From Methanobrevibacter sp. (GTDB lineage Archaea; Methanobacteriota; Methanobacteria; Methanobacteriales; Methanobacteriaceae), in contig JAGCBE010000300.1 of NCBI GenBank assembly GCA_017652345.1, positions 1 through 11,283 of the forward strand: a stretch of 11,283 nucleotides of DNA. Reading direction: 5' to 3'. The notes under the pieces were generated by a model. It searched no databases, had not been told where the DNA came from, and saw nothing but the letters and a program-made list of their open reading frames with translations. Of this stretch, positions 6,547 to 11,283 are shown piece by piece; position 1 is the stretch's first letter, and each line of letters starts with the position of its first letter. A program made the translations under genes and the position numbers.

Positions 6547-6819
6547 ATGCAAACAGAAGAACAAAGAAAACAATGGGAGAAGGAAAACATAAAAAAAGTC
6601 TGAGATAAGACTTATGTTAGAGCCTATTGACCAAACTTCTTCAGATATGAAGAGATAGATGATGAGCATTGAAGCTATGTTATCTACATCGATAATGAAG
6701 AAGTAGAACGATGCCCCACAAATGCAACAAGAGAAGAAGTCGATATGAGATTTCATGAACTACTTGCAGAGAGAGGAATCGAAGATGACAATATGTATGT
6801 TCGAAAAGAACGAAACTAA
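6547..6819 (+). CDS. Hypothetical acidic protein, 90 aa
   Basis: A strongly acidic protein with a charged helical N-terminus (TEEQRKQWEKENIKKV), a beta-like centre (YVRAYGPNFFRYEEI, then SYVIYIDNEEVERC) and an acidic helical C-terminus (REEVDMRFHELLAERG). TGA = Gly occurs three times. ATG 6547 is preferred over 6541, which is out of frame. It lies 11 bases after the preceding stop. No family was recognised; a DNA-mimic or replication accessory role is only a guess. Confidence 0.6.
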
Positions 6820-6844
6820 TATTTATCACTAACTAATTATAATC

Positions 6845-7270
6845 ATGAAAACAGCAAAAATTACAGAAATTATGTGAGCTAATGAATGGAATTGACCACA
6901 TGGGAAACTCTACTATATCAACATGAAGCTTGATAACTGAGAGACTATCTCTTTAGGGAAAAAGAAAGCTGATGCTTTCAAAGTAGGAGATCAGGTTTCT
7001 TATGAAGATTATGTTGATGATAAAGGTAAAACAAGATACAAGGAAGTTCAAGATGAACAACCTAAAAAGACATACGATACAGTAAGCACAAATAAAAGTG
7101 CAACTATCTGAATGGCATTAAAAATTGCATTTGAGGTATTGTATGATCCAAAGAAAGAAAACTTTACTGAATGTATTGCATTAGCTCATAGAATATATGA
7201 TGAAGCTATTGCAATGTATAATGAAGGGGAAGAGAAAGAATCTGCTAAAGATGATAAGCTTCCCTTCTAA
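6845..7270 (+). CDS. SSB-like single-stranded DNA-binding protein
   Basis: 141 residues. The N-terminal 70 residues look like an OB-fold: WNGPHGKLYYINMKLDNGET, then SLGKKKADAFKVGDQVSYE, a pattern seen in small phage ssDNA-binding proteins. A helical region follows (about 90-125). The protein ends in KDDKLPF, matching the acidic '-DDDLPF' tip by which SSBs recruit helicase, primase and other partners; this is the strongest clue. It would coat ssDNA at the fork made by the DnaB encoded upstream. The leader TATTTATCACTAAC resembles others in the array. The next gene begins inside its last 20 bases. An SSB-like call by tail and context is reasonably secure; orthology to bacterial SSB is not. Confidence 0.65.
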
Positions 7271-7409
7271 CTCTCAGCTCACAGATGGTGAGTTAGCTCA
7301 GATGAGAGTTAATCAACTCTGTGCTAAGCTGAGACAAATGACTCTTCCACCCTCATGGATGGATCAGAGTGAAGAATGAATTAAAAGATGGAGAAGCATT
7401 GAAGATTAG
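7251..7409 (+). CDS. Hypothetical protein, 52 aa
   Basis: ATG 7251 lies within the last 20 bases of the SSB-like gene, and the frame reads through one TGA (Gly, 7377-7379) to TAG. A short helical, amphipathic segment (LTDGELAQMRVNQLCAKLRQ) is followed by TLPPSWMDQSEE and a basic tail. The frame is open upstream of 7251 too, but only as a shadow of the SSB gene. No family was recognised. Confidence 0.5.
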
Positions 7410-7552
7410 ACCGAGTCGCCGAACTGATAATACCACATAGTCAACCAAAGACTTTAAAATACAAGGGGTTGTTGGTAATTCTCTATAGATATTTCTCTTT
7501 AAAACCCTGCAACTCCTACTATTTATCACTTAAAACACAATATGGAATATAA
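7388..7552 (+). CDS. Possible small ORF, 54 aa (uncertain)
   Basis: It fills the only gap (7410-7541) between two coding regions and overlaps the preceding gene by 22 bases and the following one by 11. The product (EKHGRLDRVAELIIPHSQ..., then a basic, Leu/Tyr-rich part) has one TGA near the start. Codon use differs from neighbours (CGA, GTC, GCC, CCC), which argues against a real gene. If it is not translated, this stretch is an unexplained 132-base spacer. Confidence 0.25.
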
Positions 7553-8213
7553 ACTTAACTCATTAAAAACCTTTAAAGATAACTGAGTATTAGTTATCTG
7601 TGGAATGATTATAGCATTATTTGGAATGCTTTTACCTATGTCTTGGTGAGCTTCTTATGAAGAAGTGAAAGCTGAATCTGAAACCGAGACAGCATGAACT
7701 GCTGAAGTTCGAGAGCCATGACAGTTAGTGGAAGATGAGCTTTGATTACATCAAGAGATGCCACCTATCGAGAAAGATACACCACATGAAAGATTTAAGG
7801 AGATGGCTTTAGCTTATAACCTAAACCCATCAACAATATGGAAAGCTGAAGATTACTACTGACTAACTGAATGAATGATATTGTGCATTGCTATTGCAGA
7901 GACATCTTGAGGAACTAAATGAGCTTGACATGGTAATATCTGAAATGTTGGGAATAATGATAGATGAGATAGAGTTAGTTATGCATTCTTAGAAACAGCA
8001 TTAGAAAAAATCTGAATGACATTAACGAATAAGAACTTATGAAGAAAACAGACTTTATGATGTTTAAGTAATGCATGAAACTGTATAGAGACATACGATA
8101 ATGGTAAGAGATATGCCACATCAGATGGCAACCGAGAAAGGAATATGATGGCTTGTTTAGGAAAGATATATGGGAGAGTAAACCCACAAACATTTAACAT
8201 TAGACAAAGATAA
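7542..8213 (+). CDS. Membrane-anchored lysozyme/transglycosylase-like cell-wall hydrolase
   Basis: 223 residues. A short cytoplasmic N-terminus is followed by one hydrophobic helix (about 15-33, VLVICGMIIALFGMLLPM), an acidic, Glu/Pro-rich linker (37-80), and a C-terminal domain (85-223). The segment GMILCIAIAETSGGTKGAGH (111-130) with GNIGNVGNNDRGDRV and an AFLETALEKI helix fits lysozyme-fold transglycosylases, with E120 the likely catalytic acid. The final YATSDGNRERNMMACLGKIYG also fits this group. It would cleave the glycan strands of host peptidoglycan from the membrane, like a signal-anchor endolysin, or aid DNA entry as a virion-associated protein. The next gene is a small membrane protein, which favours lysis. 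Ten or more TGA codons are needed. Confidence 0.65.
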
Positions 8214-8214
8214 A

Positions 8215-8367
8215 ATGACAAAACAAGATAAGATTATAGAGATATTAGCTTGGCTATGCATCTTGGCAGTAATAGCATTCTGCATCCGATTTAACTATCA
8301 ATTAAACACAAATGAAAGTATTATCGCTTTTTGATTGAATAGCCTGCTGATATGAAGCATTGCTTAG
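8215..8367 (+). CDS. Small membrane protein, holin candidate
   Basis: 50 residues, one base after the lysozyme-like gene stop. Residues 8-24 (EILAWLCILAVIAFCIR) form a clear membrane helix, and 34-49 (SIIAFGLNSLLIGSIA) are hydrophobic enough for a second. A two-helix protein of this size next to a wall hydrolase suggests a holin. The last 56 bases overlap the start of the methyltransferase gene in another frame. No holin family was recognised, so the function is from context and topology. Confidence 0.5.
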
Positions 8368-9223
8368 AGCATGAATCAAAGTAGATGCCTACTATGCAAG
8401 TGAGATAGACAAATATGCTATACAGATAGCTCAAAAGAATCATCCTGATATAATTCAGTTAGGTGATGTCTGTGAAATCGATGGGGGGGGGAGACTTAAA
8501 AATATTGACTTGTTAATTGGTGGCTCTCCCTGTCAATGATTCAGTAAGGAAGGAAAGATGCTGAACTTTAATGACTCTCGTAGTAAGTTATTCTTTGAGT
8601 TTGTGAGATTACTTAAAGAGATCAAACCTAAATACTTTCTATTAGAGAATGTGAAAATGAAGAAAGAATGGCAGCAGATAATAAGCAGAGAGTTATGAGT
8701 TGAGCCAATTGAGATAAACTCAAGCTTGGTATCTGCACAGAATAGGAGAAGATTATATCGAACGAACATACCTAATGTTTCGCTGCCAAAAGATAGGTGA
8801 ATTATGTTACAAGATATCTTAGAAGAGAATCAAACAGAAATATGAGTAAAGACAGATTTAGTATCTGTTGTAGATGGGGAGTTGAGAGTAAAACAAGCTA
8901 CGAAGAAATGATATATTGTAGCTCATCAATGAGATGGAATTAGCTTAGCTTACCCACAGAGTAAAACAAGAAGGTGAAGAGTAATTAGATGAAAAGGAAA
9001 CAACTTGTTATGCTGATATGATAGCTTTGTGTATGATAAAGTAATTAGAAAGCTGACTCTTACAGAATGTGAGAGGCTACAAACACTACCTGATTGATAC
9101 ACAGAAGGAATATCAGAAACACAAAGAGTTAAGGTATTGGGAAATGCTCGAACTGTAGATGTGATAGCACATATCTTCAGATTCATGGAATGCAAATCGC
9201 CCTTAAAGGATGCAGAGAGGTAA
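8312..9223 (+). CDS. DNA (cytosine-5) methyltransferase, Dnmt3-like phage type
   Basis: 303 residues. Motif I is VLSLFDGIACGYEALLRAGI (3-22), with ASEIDKYAIQIAQKNHP as the SAM pocket. Motif IV is GGSPCQGFS with catalytic C74, motif VI is LLENV (E112), motif VIII QNRRRLY (143-149), and motifs IX-X are RKLTLTECERLQTLPDGY and LGNARTVDVIAHI. The family usually has GNGW in the last motif; here it is GNAR. It would transfer a methyl group from SAM to C5 of cytosine in phage DNA, probably to evade restriction. No partner restriction enzyme is visible. The target site cannot be read from sequence. A run of nine G at 8483-8491 encodes G58-G60 and would shift the frame if its length changed. The gene starts inside the holin candidate. 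Confidence 0.93.
8483..8491 (+). repeat. Poly-G(9) tract in the methyltransferase gene
   Basis: A run of nine G in an A+T-rich genome that usually encodes Gly with TGA or GGA. It lies before the catalytic cysteine, so gain or loss of one G would truncate the enzyme. This is the usual form of a phase-variation tract, but a homopolymer sequencing error of one base is also possible; the present length keeps the frame open. Confidence 0.6.
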
Positions 9224-9456
9224 GACTATTCAGAGATGATAGTCAGGGTTTAGTTTTTTACCTTCATTAACTCCTCCCTCCTACCACCTTAGGAGATGCA
9301 TAGAAATAAGAGTATAAAATGCAATATACATAGCTGTGGGGTGGCACAGCTTCATGGGGGAGTATATAGAGAAATCTATTGTCGATGACACAGCAGAGTT
9401 ATTAACTGAAAGAGGTTTGACTCCTTAACTCCTCCTTAAGTTCAGATTTATTTTAT
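9224..9456. other. Intergenic region with two hairpins and repeated TTAACTCCTCC
   Basis: The longest gap within the rightward array (233 bases). It holds a perfect 7-bp hairpin (AGCTGTG 9332-9338 with CACAGCT 9345-9351), a 5-bp hairpin with a GAAA tetraloop (ATAGA 9366-9370 with TCTAT 9375-9379), and the 11-base TTAACTCCTCC at 9267-9277 and 9425-9435. Two short frames are possible: 9296-9439 and 9354-9428. A weak -10 (TATAAA near 9313) precedes the hairpins. This may be a structured leader for the genes from 9457 onward. Confidence 0.4.
9296..9439 (+). CDS. Possible 47-aa Cys/His-rich peptide (uncertain)
   Basis: ATG 9296 directly follows AGGAG, and the frame passes two TGA (Gly) to TAA. The product contains CNIHSCG, later H and YCRGH, which could hold a zinc ion, like the two zinc-ribbon proteins further right. 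The frame runs across both hairpins, and codon use is unlike the neighbours, so it may be spurious. Confidence 0.25.
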
Positions 9457-9801
9457 ATGTTTAGACAAATGGGAAAGCTAATAAAGTTATTAAATGAGTA
9501 TGAGAATAGAGATTTAGAGTTAGAAGAATGAGAAGAAAGTAATGCACGAACAGAGAATAACTGACACTTACGATTTAATGGTGCTAATAAAGTTCAGTTT
9601 GACACTTATATGTTTGACAGCTTAGCACTAAGTAAAAAATACTGATTTATTAAATGGTTAGTAGAGAATAAGAAAATAAAGTGGAATGAGAAATTTTATT
9701 TAGAAGATGATGAGTGATTATTTGGAACTTATGAATGCATACTTATGCAATTAGCAATACAAGATGAGCCTATTGAGTTTTTAGTTTCTATTTTAAAGTA
9801 A
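9457..9801 (+). CDS. Hypothetical protein, 114 aa
   Basis: MFRQMGKLIKLLNEYENRDL starts a helical, acidic N-terminus (about 1-35, DLELEEGEES), followed by HLRFNGANKVQFDTYMFDSL and a C-terminal region with aromatic and acidic residues (KWLVENKKIKWNEKFYLEDD). It could also start at ATG 9469. Four TGA codons are read as Gly. Its stop overlaps the next ATG by one base. No family was recognised; the general form resembles small phage early proteins of unknown function. Confidence 0.6.
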
Positions 9802-9911
9802 TGAAAAAAGAAAAATCTGAGTGGTATATATGACCTATATTGTGACTTGTTATACCACTTATAGTCTGATTTATTGTTGTTTATTGTATTAAGTTTTGAG
9901 TTTTTAGTTAG
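9801..9911 (+). CDS. Small membrane protein, 36 aa
   Basis: A short basic N-terminus (MKKEKSEW) is followed by a single hydrophobic helix (YIGPILGLVIPLIVGFIVVY). Four TGA = Gly codons fall within the helix region, so it is invisible under the standard code. The first 20 bases of its coding region are repeated exactly at 9932-9951 near the start of the next gene. The start overlaps the previous stop (TAATGA). It could be a second holin-type or antiholin-type protein, but this is only by topology. Confidence 0.5.
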
Positions 9912-9925
9912 TATTCTGAAGTAAA

Positions 9926-10225
9926 ATGGAAATGAAAAAAGAAAAATCTGACCAAAATGCAGTAGCAGAATTAACACGAGAGTGATTATATAAAGAGAAT
10001 AAATGGCTTTGGGAGGAAAATAAAAAGCTGAAACACGAGAACAAATACCGAGCAGGAATAGTAGACATACTTCCAAAATGAAAGGGACATATAGCAGAGG
10101 AAACTATACAAGATTTACAAGCAAGAATTAACGAGCTGAAAGAAACAATAAAAGACCACCAATTATATGAGGAGAAATTAGAACATAGAATTATAGAGTT
10201 GGAGGAATTATTACATTGAGAGTAA
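9926..10225 (+). CDS. Coiled-coil protein, 99 aa
   Basis: Nearly all helical and charged. The first heptad region (about 20-45, ENKWLWEENKKLKHENKYR) and a second (about 65-98, IQDLQARINELKETIKDHQL and on to the end) are separated by a Gly/Pro break (AGIVDILPKGKG). The N-terminus repeats MKKEKS from the preceding gene, a consequence of a 20-base exact repeat. No family was recognised. A lysis-accessory (Rz-like) or scaffolding role is possible, but there is no membrane segment. Confidence 0.6.
9932..9951 (+). repeat. 20-base exact repeat of the start region at 9801-9820
   Basis: ATGAAAAAAGAAAAATCTGA occurs at both 9801-9820 and 9932-9951. In each case it begins with an ATG used (or usable) as a start in frame, and the sequence diverges immediately after. 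It looks like a duplicated translation-start segment joined to two unrelated proteins. Low complexity (A-rich) lowers its weight. Confidence 0.7.
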
Positions 10226-10251
10226 TCAGATTTATTTATTAACCTTTTACT

Positions 10252-10479
10252 ATGAAACTTACATTTAAAGACTTTCCACGATGGCTAAACCCTGAGCTAT
10301 CTCATAAGGAAATTAAAGCAGAATATGATAGGGAGATTAAAAAGATAGATGACATGGCAGCATGGAGAAGCTCTCCTTACAAAATACCATGATTTCCATG
10401 AGCTTATTATTGTGTAGCTTTTACTGACCATACCAAATACCAATGAAAGACCAATGTAGGAGATGCTGAGTGCATATAG
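10252..10479 (+). CDS. Hypothetical protein, 75 aa
   Basis: The N-terminal half is helical and charged (LTFKDFPRWLNPELSHKEIK, then AEYDREIKKIDD). The C-terminal half is beta-like with Gly/Pro/aromatic residues (YKIPGFPGAYYCVAFTDHTK) and three TGA = Gly codons. It overlaps the next gene by 37 bases. No family was recognised. Confidence 0.5.
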
Positions 10480-10631
10480 AGGAATGACTACGATGTAAAA
10501 ATTGTAGATCAAAGGTAGATGAAGAACTTAGAGGAGAGATAAGTAGACCATTTGACTACTATTTCAGATGGTGGAATAAGAAGAGAAAAAGCATAGCAAT
10601 TTTATATTCTAATTTAATAAAACATGGCTAA
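10443..10631 (+). CDS. Zinc-ribbon protein, 62 aa
   Basis: MKDQCRRCGVHIEEGLRCKN begins with C5-x2-C8-G and continues with C18-x2-C21, a compact zinc ribbon. The rest is helical and basic with a WW pair (YYFRWWNKKRKS). TGA supplies two glycines of the ribbon. The start lies 37 bases inside the preceding gene, and the stop overlaps the next ATG by 8 bases. Small zinc ribbons in phages often bind nucleic acid or RNA polymerase; which applies here is unknown. Confidence 0.6.
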
Positions 10632-10806
10632 GAAAGCATTTGAGAAAAGAGAAAGAAATCTGAATACAAATCAGATTGAGGTTTATAGAGAGCTTGCAGA
10701 GTTCCGAGAGAAGAGGTATGATATGGAGAGAATGAAGCATATCATCACATTTGTGTTTGTAATTTTAGAAGCATTAGTAATCTGAATTTTAGCTTATTTT
10801 TTATAG
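10624..10806 (+). CDS. Small tail-anchored membrane protein, 60 aa
   Basis: A charged, coiled-coil-like N-terminal 40 residues (FEKRERNLNTNQIEVYREL and on) is followed by a C-terminal membrane helix (ITFVFVILEALVIGILAYFL), so the protein ends in the membrane. One TGA gives a Gly in the helix. The tail-anchored layout suits a membrane-bound accessory factor, for example in superinfection exclusion or lysis, though nothing specific is shown. Confidence 0.55.
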
Positions 10807-10809
10807 GAG

Positions 10810-11007
10810 ATGGTAACATATATAAAATGTGAGATATGTGGTAAAGAGATTCCACAGAAAAGCTGACCAAGAAAATATTGCACCCATTGTAGTAATATTG
10901 TTGCAAGAGAGAGACAGAAGAAATTTAGAGAAGAACACAGAGAAGAAATCAGAGAAAGAGTGAGGGAATTGAGAAAGAGTAAGCAGGGGAGTTTCAATGA
11001 AGCTTAG
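10810..11007 (+). CDS. Zinc-finger protein with basic helix, 65 aa
   Basis: C7-x2-C10-G and C24-x2-C27 (KCEICGKEIP, then KYCTHCSN) form a zinc knuckle of the type common in small phage proteins. A long, highly charged helix follows (ARERQKKFREEHREEIRERV and on). It starts 3 bases after the previous stop, with AGGAG directly against the ATG. It is the last gene of the rightward array, 39 bases before the terminator. Nucleic acid binding is inferred. Confidence 0.65.
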
Positions 11008-11045
11008 AATAATTTACACAACGAAAGGAACTGATGTTTCTAAAC

Positions 11046-11075
11046 AAAAAGGAGTCAGATTTAAGACTCCTTTTT
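11046..11075 (+). terminator. Intrinsic terminator ending the rightward operon
   Basis: AAAAAGGAGTC (11046-11056) pairs fully with GACTCCTTTTT (11065-11075) around an 8-base loop. The A and T runs make it able to work in both directions. It lies 39 bases after the last gene. Confidence 0.85.
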
Positions 11076-11283
11076 ATGATACGAAGTAGATTTAAGATAA
11101 GGAAATTATTTCTTTTTTCAACCTCCTATCTTAATCTTTCATTTTGATTTTCCTCCACAAGGCATGATATATTAAGTTAGAATATAAATCTGAATTAGCT
11201 TACTGTTAGAGTTCCATCAGAAGTAAAGCAATGTATACAATATCAGTTGCATAGGTATTTACATCATCCACTCGTAGTATATC
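11076..11283. other. Distal non-coding region
   Basis: No gene of normal size is visible. On the minus strand a 19-residue frame (start 11165, stop 11106-11108) would give MPCGGKSKGKIKIGGGKKK, a short CG/Lys-rich peptide with no Shine-Dalgarno site; it is of doubtful reality. On the plus strand a weak promoter (TTGATT 11144-11149, 18-base spacer, TATATT 11168-11173) precedes a sequence like the leader RNA at 3618-3646. The window ends before any 3' part of that RNA. Confidence 0.4.
11207..11234 (+). repeat. Partial second copy of the leader-RNA motif
   Basis: TAGAGTTCCATCAGAAGTAA and the following AAGCAATGT match 3618-3646 (TAGAGTTCCACCAGGAACTA and on to AAATGT) with a few substitutions and a one-base gap. 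Both lie downstream of a promoter-like sequence, outside genes. The hairpin AGTTCC/GGAACT of the first copy is not preserved here. This may be a diverged relative of the RNA or chance similarity. Confidence 0.4.

Noticed and set aside
9354..9428. 24-aa frame MGEYIEKSIVDDTAELLTER...
   Set aside because: It is short, lies directly after a hairpin, and has no supporting start signal or family; it overlaps another doubtful frame.
11106..11165. Minus-strand 19-aa peptide MPCGGKSKGKIKIGGGKKK
   Set aside because: It recalls small CG/Lys-rich phage peptides, but it is too short and has no initiation signal, so it is mentioned only within the region entry.

Overview
The window reads as part of a temperate tailed phage or prophage of a Gracilibacteria or Absconditabacteria (SR1/BD1-5) host, or a close relative. 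The main evidence is the genetic code. Under the standard code almost every gene is broken by TGA. Read as translation table 25 (TGA = glycine), long family-typical proteins appear on both strands, and TGA falls exactly where conserved glycines belong: both are in the DnaB Walker A loop, one is in the tyrosine-recombinase 'LGH' motif, and one follows the PCQ motif of a C5 cytosine methyltransferase. TAA and TAG end all genes. The DNA is A+T-rich and genes are small, tightly packed and often overlapping. Classical Shine-Dalgarno sites are scarce.

Layout. Positions 1-2335 form a leftward operon, in transcription order: NinG/Rap-like recombination protein, coiled-coil protein, putative HTH protein, GT-B (family 9-like) glycosyltransferase, and small terminase subunit cut by the window edge. 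Positions 2336-2576 are a divergent regulatory region. A rightward tyrosine integrase follows (2577-3476). Positions 3477-3999 contain no long gene but are full of RNA structure: a good promoter, a ~155-nt structured leader ending in a perfect terminator, a second element with two competing hairpins and a possible 13-codon leader peptide, and a third terminator. From 4000 to 11007 there is a long rightward array: small proteins, replication initiator, DnaB helicase, SSB-like protein, membrane-anchored lysozyme-like protein, holin candidate, C5 DNA methyltransferase carrying a 9-G tract, and then small coiled-coil, membrane and zinc-ribbon proteins, ending in an intrinsic terminator at 11046-11075. 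The last ~200 bases hold a partial copy of the 3618-3646 RNA motif.

How it fits together. The integrase and its flanks would handle integration. The initiator, DnaB and SSB-like protein would form a phage replisome. NinG would process recombination intermediates, the transglycosylase-like protein and holin candidate would form a lysis pair, and the terminase starts packaging. The most unusual part is the 3.5-4.0 kb leader, where three consecutive terminators, two with competing antiterminator-type pairings, lie between the only good promoter I can see and the replication genes. This suggests control by attenuation or antitermination. No repressor gene was recognised, and no function is offered for about a dozen small ORFs.
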